The notes beneath the pieces were generated by a model. The model was given only the letters and a program-made list of their open reading frames with translations, made no database searches and had not been told where the DNA came from. Below are positions 1 through 8,690 of a stretch of DNA of 21,827 bases, piece by piece. The position numbers and the translations under genes were made by a program. This DNA is from Flavobacterium sp. (GTDB lineage: Bacteria; Bacteroidota; Bacteroidia; Flavobacteriales; Flavobacteriaceae): assembly GCF_021151785.1 (NCBI RefSeq), contig NZ_JAGKWP010000040.1:1-21827 (forward strand), in the 5' to 3' direction. Within the stretch, counting starts at the first letter, position 1, and every line of letters starts with the position of its first letter.

Positions 1-30
1 TGTAAATACTTTAACAAAATCCCAATAAAA

Positions 31-2817
31 ATGAAAAAAACTTTACTTGTATTAAGTATTTCTGTTCTTTCATTAATGCAAATGAATGCACAGAAAAAAG
101 TTTGGACGAAGGTTGAAAGTATTGAAGGAATAAGAATTCACAAAAATGTAACTCGTGAAAGCTTTCCTAAAAAATACTTATTATTCAATCTTGACTTTCA
201 AGCCATTAAACAAAGCCTACTTACAGCTGAAGACAGATTTAAACTAGATGCTAAAAGTGCTGTAATTGAATTACCTACTTCTAGTGGTAAAATTGAAAAA
301 TTTAGAATGTTTGAAGCTTCTAATTTTGAACCTGACTTACAAGCTCAATTCCCAGAAATAAGAGCTTACGCAGGAATTGGAATAGACAATCCTTCACTTC
401 AAGTTAGATTAAGTATTAGCCCCCAAGGAATACAAACCATGATCATGAGTGCTAACAAACCTAATGACTACATGGAAGTGTATTCTACCGATGGTAGCAT
501 TTATGCTGTTTACAGCAAAACAGACACTAATATAGTACGTTCATTTAGATGTTCAACACCTGATGAAGTTGTTGAAGCAAACTTAAAAGAACTTGGTAAA
601 AGCTATGCTGCTAGATTCAATGATGCCAAATATAGAACTTTCAAAGCGGCTCAATCTTGTACAGCAGAGTATTCAAATTATTTTGGAGCTACAAGTTCTG
701 CTCAAGTTGGATTAGTTTTAGCAGCTTTCAACAACACTTACACCAGAGTAAATGGTGTCTTTGAAAGAGATTTTGCTATTCATTTGAACTTAATATCTCA
801 ATCACAAAATGTAATTTTCTACAATCCAACAACAGACCCGTACTCAGACTCTGCAACGGGCTCAACTGGAGCTTGGAATACTGAATTACAAAACACACTT
901 AGTACTTCTTTGACTGGTCCATCTACTACATTGTCTGCAAATAATGCCGCTTATGACATAGGTCATTTATTTGGTGCAGATGGTGGTGGTGGTAATGCTG
1001 GTTGTATTGGTTGTGTTTGTACAAACGACACTTCAAGTACCGCAGATAAAAACAAAGGTAGTGGATTTACTTCTCCTGGGGATGGTATTCCATCTGGAGA
1101 TAATTTCGACATTGATTATGTAGTACACGAAATGGGACATCAATTAGGTGGAAATCACTCTTTTACTCATACAACAGAAGACAATCCAACAAATTATGAA
1201 GTGGGTTCAGGTGTAACTATTATGGGATATGCTGGTATCACAAGCTATGATGTTGCTGCCCATTCTATAGAAACTTTCCACGCAGGAAGTATTGCTCAAA
1301 TTCAAGCAAATATATCAACTAAAACATGTGATGTTGAAACTTCAATAACACACGGCGTACCAGTTGCAAATGCTGGAAGTGATTATTCAATTCCATTTAG
1401 TACACCTTTTACTTTAACTGGATCAGCTACCGATACTGGTGGAGGTTCGTTGACTTATCAATGGGAACAATTTGATCAAGTTGATGGCACTACTTACCTA
1501 ACAACTGGATCACCTGCATCAACAACAAAAGCTGGCGGACCAAACTTCAGAACCTATCTACCTACTAGCACCCCCTCTAGGACGTTTCCTAATTGGACAA
1601 GTGTATTAAACCTAAGCGCTACAACACAAGGTGCAGATATTGTTGTTGAAGCATTAAGTTCTGTAGTAAGAACATTAAATTTCAGACTTACAGTTAGAGA
1701 TAACGTTGTAACAGGAGGTCAAACTGGATTTGATGATATGGTTGTTAATGTAGTTAACAAAACCCCTCTTACTGTTACAGTTGCCGCAAGCACAACTTAC
1801 CCTGTTGGTTCCACTCAAACAGTAGTTTGGACAGGTGCAACTGGAACATCAGGACATAACACCATAGCAGGAGCTACTAATGTTGATATTTCATTCTCTG
1901 CTGACAATGGGCTAACTTGGACAACATTACTTACTGGAACTCCTAATGACGGATCACAAGCAGTAACATTACCTGCTGGAGTAAGTGGTGCTTATTGTAG
2001 ATTTATGGTAAAAGCGAGTGCTAATATATTCTTTAATGTTTCAAGAGCCTTTGCCGTAGGAAATTATACTTACCAAGCTCAAAATGTTTGTACTGATTAC
2101 CCTTTCACGTTGAATTCTGCTATATCTGAAAGTGCCGATAATACATACCCAGGTATTTCGCTAACTATTACTGATTCATACACTATTACTGATGCTAATT
2201 TTTACGCAAGTGTAACGCATCCAGAAATTGGCCAATTTAACTTATTAATTATGGCTCCATGGCAAACCGCATTAAATACAGCATTGTGGTATAACCAAAC
2301 TACTTGTACTAGTGCTAATTTAAACAAATGGTTTGACACAGCTGGATCTGCAGTAAACTGTGCTAATACTAATACTACTGGGGCATTCTTACCGTTTTCT
2401 GTAACAAACATTAATAACTACAATACGAACAATAGTGCTGGGGCTTGGAAGTTTTATTTCAAAGATTCTGTTGAAGATGGAAATAATTTCTCAGCTACTT
2501 TAAATTCTATTACAATTCAACTTTGTAGGAGTGAATTACTTCCTGTATTAGTTTCAGATTCATTTAATTCAATTGATGACTTAACTATATATCCTAATCC
2601 TAACAATGGAACTTTTACAATTAATTTCCAATCTGAATCAGATAGAACGGACATTAATATTCATGACATTAGAGGAAGAAAAGTATTTAATAAATCATTC
2701 GAAAACAATGGTCTATTCAATCAGAACATTTCATTAAACAATGTTCAATCTGGAATTTATTTAGTAACTATTCAAGATGGTGCTAGAAAAATTACTAAGA
2801 AAATTGTAATTGAATAA
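31..2817 (+). CDS. Secreted metzincin-type (reprolysin-like) metalloprotease with T9SS sorting domain
   Basis: A 928-residue secreted zinc protease. Residues 1-21 form a signal peptide ending at an MNAQ-type cleavage site. About 300 residues of propeptide-like sequence and early catalytic domain follow. The zinc motif HEMGHQLGGNH is at residues 366-376 (H366, E367, H370, H376), with a likely Met-turn at M398 in TIMGYAG; together these fit the metzincin HExxHxxGxxH signature. A Cys-rich GCIGCVC stretch lies about 40 residues before the zinc site. After the catalytic domain come a PKD/Ig-like segment (about 445-580), a further beta-rich domain, a proprotein-convertase P-like domain (about 686-831) and a C-terminal type A T9SS signal (about 850-928, opening with YPNPNNG). 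The protein is therefore expected to cross the outer membrane by the type IX system and be released or surface-anchored. The substrate cannot be told. It converges with pth. Confidence 0.93.
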   Translation: MKKTLLVLSISVLSLMQMNAQKKVWTKVESIEGIRIHKNVTRESFPKKYLLFNLDFQAIKQSLLTAEDRFKLDAKSAVIELPTSSGKIEKFRMFEASNFEPDLQAQFPEIRAYAGIGIDNPSLQVRLSISPQGIQTMIMSANKPNDYMEVYSTDGSIYAVYSKTDTNIVRSFRCSTPDEVVEANLKELGKSYAARFNDAKYRTFKAAQSCTAEYSNYFGATSSAQVGLVLAAFNNTYTRVNGVFERDFAIHLNLISQSQNVIFYNPTTDPYSDSATGSTGAWNTELQNTLSTSLTGPSTTLSANNAAYDIGHLFGADGGGGNAGCIGCVCTNDTSSTADKNKGSGFTSPGDGIPSGDNFDIDYVVHEMGHQLGGNHSFTHTTEDNPTNYEVGSGVTIMGYAGITSYDVAAHSIETFHAGSIAQIQANISTKTCDVETSITHGVPVANAGSDYSIPFSTPFTLTGSATDTGGGSLTYQWEQFDQVDGTTYLTTGSPASTTKAGGPNFRTYLPTSTPSRTFPNWTSVLNLSATTQGADIVVEALSSVVRTLNFRLTVRDNVVTGGQTGFDDMVVNVVNKTPLTVTVAASTTYPVGSTQTVVWTGATGTSGHNTIAGATNVDISFSADNGLTWTTLLTGTPNDGSQAVTLPAGVSGAYCRFMVKASANIFFNVSRAFAVGNYTYQAQNVCTDYPFTLNSAISESADNTYPGISLTITDSYTITDANFYASVTHPEIGQFNLLIMAPWQTALNTALWYNQTTCTSANLNKWFDTAGSAVNCANTNTTGAFLPFSVTNINNYNTNNSAGAWKFYFKDSVEDGNNFSATLNSITIQLCRSELLPVLVSDSFNSIDDLTIYPNPNNGTFTINFQSESDRTDINIHDIRGRKVFNKSFENNGLFNQNISLNNVQSGIYLVTIQDGARKITKKIVIE

Positions 2818-2837
2818 ATCTTGATTGAAAATAAACT

Positions 2838-2869
2838 AAAAGTCCCGATTTAATCGGGACTTTTTATTT
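2838..2869. terminator. Bidirectional intrinsic terminator between the protease gene and pth
   Basis: A 12-bp perfect stem (aaaagtcccgat / atcgggactttt) with a 3-nt loop. It is A-rich on the left and T-rich on the right, so it can end transcription from both convergent genes. The pth stop codon touches its right edge. Confidence 0.9.
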
Positions 2870-3434
2870 ATTTACCATTAAACTGATTCATTGTATTATT
2901 CAAACCAGCTAAAGCAAAAGATTTAATAATATCTGAGGCAACTTCTAAGCGTTCTTTCAGCTTCTCCTTCTCTTGATCATCCCACTCTCCAAGAACATAA
3001 TCAATCTGCTGACCTTTTTTAAATGCATCACTTATACCAAACCTGAACCTAGGATATTCAACAGTATTTAACAATAATTGAATATTTTTAAGCCCATTAT
3101 GCCCACCATCAGAACCTTTCCCTTTTAATCGAATACTTCCAAATGGAAGATTCAAATCATCCGTTATAATCAGAACATTTTCCTTACTAATATTCTCTTT
3201 GTCCATCCAATATTTAACAGCTTTACCACTTAGGTTCATATAGGTATTAGGTTTTAGTAAAAAAAGAGTTCTCCCTTTTATTTTATATTCTGCCAGATCA
3301 CCTAATTTCAATGTCTGGAAAGCAATAGACTCTTTATTCGCAAAATAATCAAGTATCTTAAAGCCAATATTGTGACGAGTATTCACATACTCTGTTCCGA
3401 TATTACCTAAACCAACAATTAAAAATTTTTTCAT
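2868..3434 (-). CDS. pth: Peptidyl-tRNA hydrolase
   Basis: Cytosolic esterase that releases peptides from prematurely dropped peptidyl-tRNA, recycling the tRNA. With the chosen start it is 188 residues, close to the 190-195 usual for the family. Visible family blocks are the N-terminal IVGLGNIG with the conserved Asn (N11), NTRHNIGF with the catalytic His (H21), TDDLNLPFGSIR with the catalytic-site Asp, and SDGGHNGLK. The reading frame can be extended upstream to a TTG at 3443, adding three residues. I chose the ATG at 3434 because MKKFLIVGLGN is the normal family start. The gene is separated from upstream ppiD by a hairpin terminator, so it probably has its own promoter. A TATTTTTG on the minus strand (3458-3465) is a weak candidate without an obvious TTG partner. 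Confidence 0.95.
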   Translation of the reverse strand: MKKFLIVGLGNIGTEYVNTRHNIGFKILDYFANKESIAFQTLKLGDLAEYKIKGRTLFLLKPNTYMNLSGKAVKYWMDKENISKENVLIITDDLNLPFGSIRLKGKGSDGGHNGLKNIQLLLNTVEYPRFRFGISDAFKKGQQIDYVLGEWDDQEKEKLKERLEVASDIIKSFALAGLNNTMNQFNGK

Positions 3435-3464
3435 ATTCGCCAATTTAATTAAAAAAACAAAAAT

Positions 3465-3495
3465 AAAAAAGGCTGAATATAATTTCAGCCTTTTT
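3465..3495 (-). terminator. Intrinsic terminator downstream of ppiD
   Basis: The stem aaaaaggctgaa / ttcagccttttt encloses a 6-nt loop and is followed on the minus strand by a T-rich run. It lies just after the ppiD stop and before pth, so the two genes are probably separate transcription units. Confidence 0.85.
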
Positions 3496-3519
3496 ATACT
3501 ATATATTTAAAGATTTTGC

Positions 3520-5631
3520 TTAAAATCTTCCTCTATTATCATCAATTTTCGCTCTATCTCTTAAAGCTTGAATTACTCTATATGGTGCCCCTCCTTTTGA
3601 TTGTTGAGACAACTGATCTATTTGTGCATTGAAATCTTTAACAGCTGGAGCTTTAGAAAACAATTTAGTTCTAACCATATAAACACCCATATTACCATCA
3701 ATTAATTTAGATGTTTTATTTGGAGCTAAACCAATTGCCGTTCCTACAACTTTAGGCTCAAAACCGATATTTGGTAACACTGGATTACCTAAACTTAAAG
3801 CAATTGCAGGTGTAATTGTCGCCCCAGTAGATTTAGCAATTGCGTCTAAAGAAGTTCCATTCATTTTCTTTCTAATAATTTCAGCTTTCTTCTCGTTCTT
3901 GATTAATGGCTCAACTGATTGTTTTGCAATATCTAATGGTAACAATCCGTTATCGTTTTTAGCTTTCAAACTAACCACTGCAAAACCTACATTAGGAATA
4001 TCAAATCTTTTAACATTACCTTCTTTAGTATCATCATTAAATGCCCAAGAAACAATTTGTCTTTGTACACCTAAACCATTAATGTTTTCATCATATGCTC
4101 TAACACTAGCTGGAGGAGCAACTTTTAGACCTGAAGTTTTAGCTGCTTTCTCAATTCCGCTAGTAGTAGCTTCTGCTTCAAACTTATTAGCCTTATCATA
4201 ATTAGCATTCTCAGTTTTCTCAGATGGTTGAATTTTTAAAGCTACAGTACCTAATGCTACTGCATCATATTTAGCCTCTACTCTCATTACATGAAAACCA
4301 AAGTCTGTTTCAACAACAGCCATTTTACCAACTGGGTTGTTAAATAAGAAATCATTAAAAGGTTTAACCATTTGTCCAGGCGCTACATTATCATAAACAC
4401 CTCCATTTTGCTTTGAACCCTGATCATCGGAGTTAATCATTGCTAACATAGCAAAGTTTCCAGGATTAGCTTGTACTTGTGCCAATAAATTATTTGCTTT
4501 AGCCTTAGCTTCCTCTTTTGTTAATTTAACTGTTGGAGCAGCAGATGAAGCTCCTTTATAAGCAACTAAAATATGACTAACTTTTGCATTAGCATTTCCC
4601 TTTCTACCTACTAATCTTGTTAATTTATAATACCCTCCTTCGATGTAAGGCCCGTAAACTTGACCTGGAGCTAAATTGAATAATTGTTCTCCAAATTCAG
4701 GTGATAAGTCTTTTTTAGCTACATAAGTTGAATCAAATTTCAAATCTGAATTAGCATTAACAAACTCAGCAATATTTTTAGCACCTCCAAAACCAGATAA
4801 AGTATCATTTTTACCTGTTTTAGTGTTATAAACAACCCCACCTTTCAATAAACCATCAATTTTTGTTTTAATAGCTTGCTCATCTTCTTTAGAAGGTTTA
4901 TTGTCAATCACTACAAATTCTAGCGTTCTAGTGTTGTCATACTTGTATTTCTTTGGATTCTTTTTCATATAAGCAATAATTTCCTCATCAGAAACTTTTA
5001 CTTGGTCGTCACTAACCGTAGAATAAGCAACAGATACAAAGTCAAAATCAACTTTATTAGTTTCTCTCTCGTATTTTACTTTACCTTCAACTTTTGTAGT
5101 GTACACACTTGATTTGATTAATGTGCTGTAGATTTGTTCTTTAGCATAATCTTGAATATCAGTTTCAAAAGCTAACCATTGTTGCCAAGCCGCTTGATCT
5201 TGAGAGTTTTGTAATGTTTTTACATATTCTTCAAACTTCTTTTCATCAAACTTACCTGCAGCATTCAAAAATTGAGGTGCCTGAGAGTATTGTGGGTGAT
5301 TTTTAATTACACCCATAATTTGATCTTTCCCTAAAGTAAGACCAATTTTGTCGTATTGTTCATTTAAAAGTACTTTTCTAACTTCTTGCTCCCAAACATT
5401 ATTGATTGCTTGAGTAGTAGTCATACCTTGTTGTTGTTTTTCAGCATTACTAACTTTTTGCATGAATTCTTGGTAGTCAATATCAGTTCCGTTTATTGAA
5501 CCAACTTTGTTAGAATTTCCACTAAATCCACCACTTTTAATCACATCTGCAAGTACAAATGAAAATAATGCTAACGCAATAATTAGGATTAGCAAAATAG
5601 AACGTTGTCTAATTTTTGATAAAATTGCCAT
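3520..5631 (-). CDS. ppiD: PpiD/SurA-like membrane-anchored peptidyl-prolyl isomerase
   Basis: A 703-residue periplasmic folding factor of the PpiD/SurA type. It starts with a basic MAILSKIRQRS segment and one hydrophobic anchor (about residues 12-32), giving an inner-membrane protein with a large periplasmic part. A SurA-like N-terminal chaperone region follows. The parvulin (PPIC) domain is at about residues 347-452, marked by KVSHILVAY at its start, the GGVYDNV region and DFGFHVMRVEAK at its end. A second, more degenerate region occupies the C-terminal third. In this family the protein helps exported and outer-membrane proteins fold, which suits its position downstream of lptC and an outer-membrane barrel gene. 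The 75-nt gap to the upstream small gene could allow cotranscription or a separate promoter. The symbol is by analogy with the family; orthology to E. coli PpiD is not proven. Confidence 0.88.
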   Translation of the reverse strand: MAILSKIRQRSILLILIIALALFSFVLADVIKSGGFSGNSNKVGSINGTDIDYQEFMQKVSNAEKQQQGMTTTQAINNVWEQEVRKVLLNEQYDKIGLTLGKDQIMGVIKNHPQYSQAPQFLNAAGKFDEKKFEEYVKTLQNSQDQAAWQQWLAFETDIQDYAKEQIYSTLIKSSVYTTKVEGKVKYERETNKVDFDFVSVAYSTVSDDQVKVSDEEIIAYMKKNPKKYKYDNTRTLEFVVIDNKPSKEDEQAIKTKIDGLLKGGVVYNTKTGKNDTLSGFGGAKNIAEFVNANSDLKFDSTYVAKKDLSPEFGEQLFNLAPGQVYGPYIEGGYYKLTRLVGRKGNANAKVSHILVAYKGASSAAPTVKLTKEEAKAKANNLLAQVQANPGNFAMLAMINSDDQGSKQNGGVYDNVAPGQMVKPFNDFLFNNPVGKMAVVETDFGFHVMRVEAKYDAVALGTVALKIQPSEKTENANYDKANKFEAEATTSGIEKAAKTSGLKVAPPASVRAYDENINGLGVQRQIVSWAFNDDTKEGNVKRFDIPNVGFAVVSLKAKNDNGLLPLDIAKQSVEPLIKNEKKAEIIRKKMNGTSLDAIAKSTGATITPAIALSLGNPVLPNIGFEPKVVGTAIGLAPNKTSKLIDGNMGVYMVRTKLFSKAPAVKDFNAQIDQLSQQSKGGAPYRVIQALRDRAKIDDNRGRF

Positions 5632-5706
5632 TTTTATTTTGATTATTTTTATTCAGAGGGCGAAAATACAATTATCTATTTAATAATAAAATAGTAATGT
5701 ATTTTT

Positions 5707-5898
5707 TTATTGCTTTTTTTGTCGATTTTCGATTCTTTTAATAAAATTTCTTCTAATTAAGAACATTATAACTAGTACAACAGAAATAAAAAGTTGTATG
5801 ATATATGCCTCTTTTGAAAAAAACTTATAAGCTGCACTAATTAAGAAGACAACGCCTGCTAATAAATACAAATATTGAGAATATTTAAGCCACTTCAT
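5707..5898 (-). CDS. Small two-helix membrane protein in the lptC-ppiD run
   Basis: A 63-residue protein I cannot assign to a named family. Two hydrophobic segments (about 8-24 and 32-48) are separated by a short FFSKEAY-containing loop. The C-terminal tail is very basic (RRNFIKRIENRQKKQ), which by the positive-inside rule should lie in the cytoplasm. The gene starts 14 nt after the lptC stop and sits in the same direction, so it is almost certainly cotranscribed. Its hydrophobicity pattern and tight spacing make a real gene likely despite its size. A role linked to envelope assembly is inference from position only. Confidence 0.75.
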   Translation of the reverse strand: MKWLKYSQYLYLLAGVVFLISAAYKFFSKEAYIIQLFISVVLVIMFLIRRNFIKRIENRQKKQ

Positions 5899-5912
5899 TT
5901 ATTTTCTGATAT

Positions 5913-6452
5913 TTAATCAATATTATTAATTTCACCTCTGTTATTTTGCATGTTGAAAATTTTGAAATCTTTGCTAAAATCGATTCCCTTTCCTTCTACA
6001 TAACTTCCATTATTATCAATAAACTTAAAAAAATCTTCAGTAAAAAACCATTCATTCTTTTGGTCAAAATATAGCTGGTTCGTTTGCAAAACCTTCCCAT
6101 CATGACTAACAATTCTTACATTGCCTTGTAAATCAATTATTTGTGTTCTTTTATAAGAATATGCTTTATCTGAATGAATTGTTGTAGTTCTATTGTTTTG
6201 ATCATATAAAGTAACCAAGACACCTTTAGGAAACTCAACAAAAGGATTTTTAGCAGTAGAATAATCTAACATTTTTAAACTTTGCAATTTTGTTTTCACT
6301 CTACCAGAATCGGTATATTTTAAATTAATCGAATCCGCTTCTCCAGAAGGAACAAAAGTAGTTTTATAAATGTTTTGTACATCTTTCAAATTACTTTCAC
6401 AGGAAGTAAAAATAAAGCAAAGCAAAAAGATGACCCAAAAACTAGTTTTCAT
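5913..6452 (-). CDS. lptC: LptC-like LPS export periplasmic lipoprotein
   Basis: A 179-residue predicted lipoprotein, with a short hydrophobic signal ending in FIFTSC and the lipidated Cys at position 18. The body has the repeating beta-strand look of OstA/LptC folds: NPFVEFPKGVLVTLYD, then a pattern of ITTIHSDKAY-type strands and QGNVRIVSHDGKVLQTNQLYFD. In this family LptC docks on the LptBFG transporter and passes lipopolysaccharide toward LptA. The Bacteroidota versions are lipoproteins rather than the helix-anchored E. coli form. It starts 8 nt after the stop of the barrel-protein gene and 14 nt before the small membrane-protein gene, inside one run. The family call rests on fold-like pattern and gene order, so it is good but not certain. 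Confidence 0.82.
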   Translation of the reverse strand: MKTSFWVIFLLCFIFTSCESNLKDVQNIYKTTFVPSGEADSINLKYTDSGRVKTKLQSLKMLDYSTAKNPFVEFPKGVLVTLYDQNNRTTTIHSDKAYSYKRTQIIDLQGNVRIVSHDGKVLQTNQLYFDQKNEWFFTEDFFKFIDNNGSYVEGKGIDFSKDFKIFNMQNNRGEINNID

Positions 6453-6460
6453 TTATTATT

Positions 6461-7711
6461 CTAATTGTATAAATTCTTTTTAAACCATTTATCATTAAAT
6501 AATAATCCAATATTCACAGAAAAATAATTCTCTTTAACCAAACCATTTGTATTGGTTCCTCTTACACCCCATTCAGCACCAATAGATAAACTTGAAAAAG
6601 AACCTGTAATAGGAAAACAAAAACCAGCACTTACTGCTTTATCTCTGATGGATGTGTTATTAATAACTAAACCTGTGTTTTCATATCTAAAACCAGCTTT
6701 ATATGTAATACGCTCAAAATAACTTTTATAAGAATCATACTTTGGTATAAAAAAACCTCCAATAGCTACTTTTGATGCGTTTTTATAAGAAACATTAGTG
6801 TAGTTTTCAAATCTATTTACTTGTCCACTCGTTCCTTTAAAGGTATAATCAGCACCTAAAAACCATTTTCTATTACCAATTCCACCACCTAAACTTATCT
6901 TTGTAGGCAAAATCATTTTAGTATTTGGTAAATCAATATTTCTATTAATTGCAGCTAACTCATCTCCACTTCCATTAAAATAAATAGTAGAAATTTGTCG
7001 TAAATTTTTAGATGTTAATTTCATTTCAGGTGCAAAAGTTAAACTAGCTAAATAATTAATTTTATCATTAAGCTTTGATTTATAATTTAAACCAAAATTA
7101 AGACCAACCCCAGTAACATTGGAATTATTAATTTCTCTAGTACTGTATTGTACATTATCCAAAAACAAAACAGTTTTTGCATCAATAGATCCAAATAGAT
7201 ATTGAACATCCATACCAAAACTCAATTTAGAATTCAATTGATATCCTGCACCTAAATATACTTTATTTACACCACCTGACCCCGTATACCTATAAGCATA
7301 ACCACCTGAGCTCAATTGATCATTAATTAATCTATACCCAACAGAACTCTGAGGTAACAGACCAAAAGAAAAACCTAACTTTTTGCTGTAAGGTATCCCA
7401 AAAACTAAATAATCAAAAGTTGTTTTTTGAGCCTTTTGAGATTCTTCACCTGAATTAAGTCTGTAAAAATTTGAAGTTCCTCCCACCTGTATACTAGTCA
7501 ACATCTGGTTAGCATAAGAAGCCGGATTGAGAACATTAATATGAGTACTATCTGAATACACACTCAATCCACCTATTGCAATAATATCATTTGTTCCTTT
7601 AAATTTAGCATCACCAATGCCAAAGAAAGAATAAGGTGAAGCGGTATTTTCTTGAGAGTATATTTGACCACTAATTAGTGTAACTACTACTAATACAATT
7701 TTTTTAATCAT
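6461..7711 (-). CDS. Putative outer-membrane beta-barrel protein (FadL/OMPP1-like)
   Basis: A 416-residue exported protein with a signal peptide (about residues 1-20, ending IYSQ) and no later hydrophobic helices. From about residue 60 the sequence is a succession of short amphipathic strands rich in Gly, Ser and aromatic residues, such as LGFSFGLLPQSSVGYRL and YLGAGYQLNSKLSFGMDVQY. This is the usual look of an outer-membrane barrel. The N-terminal YSFFGIGD and VLNPASYA motifs resemble the FadL/OMPP1 class seen in Bacteroidota, where family members move hydrophobic substrates. No substrate can be inferred here. Its start codon overlaps the coaX stop (ATGATTAA), pointing to translational coupling, and lptC follows 8 nt later. 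Confidence 0.78.
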   Translation of the reverse strand: MIKKIVLVVVTLISGQIYSQENTASPYSFFGIGDAKFKGTNDIIAIGGLSVYSDSTHINVLNPASYANQMLTSIQVGGTSNFYRLNSGEESQKAQKTTFDYLVFGIPYSKKLGFSFGLLPQSSVGYRLINDQLSSGGYAYRYTGSGGVNKVYLGAGYQLNSKLSFGMDVQYLFGSIDAKTVLFLDNVQYSTREINNSNVTGVGLNFGLNYKSKLNDKINYLASLTFAPEMKLTSKNLRQISTIYFNGSGDELAAINRNIDLPNTKMILPTKISLGGGIGNRKWFLGADYTFKGTSGQVNRFENYTNVSYKNASKVAIGGFFIPKYDSYKSYFERITYKAGFRYENTGLVINNTSIRDKAVSAGFCFPITGSFSSLSIGAEWGVRGTNTNGLVKENYFSVNIGLLFNDKWFKKNLYN

Positions 7712-8438
7712 TTTGTGAACTATATGAATGTAACTGTTGCAAACTTTTTAATAAAAAATTTTCATCGGCAAATATGGTGCTTTTTAATTGATTAGCCAAA
7801 AAATTAGCATCACCACCTGTTAAAATTACTGTTAAATCCTGATTATTAACAGAATATTTAGAAATAAAACCGTCAATTTCTAAAATCAAACCGTGAATTA
7901 CGCCAACATGAATAGCTTCATTTGTATTCTTACCAATAAAATCGTCTGGCTGTTTTTTTGTTAATAACGGAAGTTTTGCCGTAAAATTATGCAAGGCCTC
8001 ATAGCGAAGACGAATCCCAGGCGAGATAGCTCCTCCCCAATATTCATTATTCTCAGAAATAAAATCATAAGTCACACATGTACCCACATCAACAATTAAA
8101 CATTTTTTTTGTGGAAACATCAAAGAAGCTCCAGAAGCCAACACCATTCTATCCACACCTAATGTATGCGGCGTTTCGTATAGGTTGACAAATGGGAAAG
8201 CAAAAGAAGTATCTATTTTAATCAACTGAACGTTATTTTCAATTATTTTTTCAAGTTCAGTTGTCATTTTTCCAACGGATGAATAGACAGCATGGGTAAG
8301 TTTTGGATATTTTTCAAAAATTTTTAAAATTTTTTTTTCTACCTCATCTTGAGTAAAAATTACTTTTTCAACCAATTCAACTTCTTCAAAAACAGCAAGT
8401 TTAACAAAAGAATTGCCTTTATCTATCGTAATAATCAT
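7704..8438 (-). CDS. coaX: Type III pantothenate kinase
   Basis: A 244-residue cytosolic kinase that phosphorylates pantothenate with ATP in the first step of coenzyme A synthesis. The ASKHA-fold signatures are present: the phosphate-1 loop DKGNS (residues 6-10), LGVDRM (D96, R97), DVGTCVTYD (from D117) with the second acidic residue, GGAISPG, and TGGDA (207-211). The first motif is normally DxGNT or DxGNS; the Lys after the first Asp is a mild departure. It heads the minus-strand envelope run and overlaps the next gene by 8 nt. On the minus strand upstream, TACCTTTG (8457-8464) fits the Bacteroidota TAnnTTTG box, though I see no clear TTG partner. The start codon is ATG, 16-20 nt below that box. 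Confidence 0.93.
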   Translation of the reverse strand: MIITIDKGNSFVKLAVFEEVELVEKVIFTQDEVEKKILKIFEKYPKLTHAVYSSVGKMTTELEKIIENNVQLIKIDTSFAFPFVNLYETPHTLGVDRMVLASGASLMFPQKKCLIVDVGTCVTYDFISENNEYWGGAISPGIRLRYEALHNFTAKLPLLTKKQPDDFIGKNTNEAIHVGVIHGLILEIDGFISKYSVNNQDLTVILTGGDANFLANQLKSTIFADENFLLKSLQQLHSYSSQND

Positions 8439-8456
8439 ATTGTAATTTTAGTTTAG

Positions 8457-8464
8457 CAAAGGTA
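8457..8464 (-). promoter_or_regulatory. Candidate -7 box for coaX
   Basis: Reads TACCTTTG on the minus strand, matching TAnnTTTG, about 19 nt upstream of the coaX start. No TTG is visible at the expected distance further upstream, so this is only a candidate. Confidence 0.4.
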
Positions 8465-8490
8465 CAAAATTGATTTTTTTTATTTTTTGT

Positions 8491-8521
8491 TTTGGAAATA
8501 ATAAAAATGGTTCTATATTTG
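8491..8521 (+). promoter_or_regulatory. Bacteroidota-type promoter of tRNA-Phe
   Basis: TTTG at 8491-8494, a 19-nt spacer, then TATATTTG at 8514-8521. This is an excellent match to the TTG-N(17-23)-TAnnTTTG pattern used by the main Bacteroidota sigma factor. The predicted transcription start is near 8526-8528, giving a precursor leader of about 35 nt before the tRNA. Confidence 0.85.
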
Positions 8522-8560
8522 CACCCGCAATCAGCAAGCAGTTTAGCTCAATGATTACAA

Positions 8561-8633
8561 GGTACCTTAGCTCAGTTGGTAGAGCAATGGACTGAAAATC
8601 CATGTGTCCCTGGTTCGATTCCTGGAGGTACCA
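8561..8633 (+). tRNA. tRNA-Phe (GAA)
   Basis: The complete cloverleaf can be folded by eye. The acceptor stem is GGTACCT/AGGTACC and the D arm is GCTC...GAGC. The anticodon stem ATGGA/TCCAT has loop CTGAAAA and anticodon GAA at 8594-8596. The T arm is CCTGG-TTCGATT-CCTGG, with discriminator A at 8633. The 3' CCA is not encoded and must be added after transcription. It is a single-gene unit between its own promoter and terminator, divergent from coaX. Confidence 0.97.
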
Positions 8634-8636
8634 CAA

Positions 8637-8668
8637 AATCCCGACATAGTTCGGGATTTTTTATTTTT
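8637..8668 (+). terminator. Terminator of tRNA-Phe
   Basis: An 8-bp stem aatcccga / tcgggatt with a 6-nt loop, followed by ttttatttttat. It starts 3 nt after the discriminator base. Confidence 0.88.
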
Positions 8669-8690
8669 ATACTTTAATGATGCGAAATAG

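Noticed and set aside
3435..3443. Upstream TTG start for pth, adding three residues
   Set aside because: The ATG at 3434 gives the standard MKKFLIVGLGN family start.
3899..4201. A 100-codon open frame on the plus strand
   Set aside because: It lies wholly antisense inside the ppiD coding sequence and has no recognisable domain.
8448..8636. A 62-codon open frame on the minus strand upstream of coaX
   Set aside because: It runs antisense through the whole tRNA-Phe gene and its promoter, and shows no protein-like pattern.
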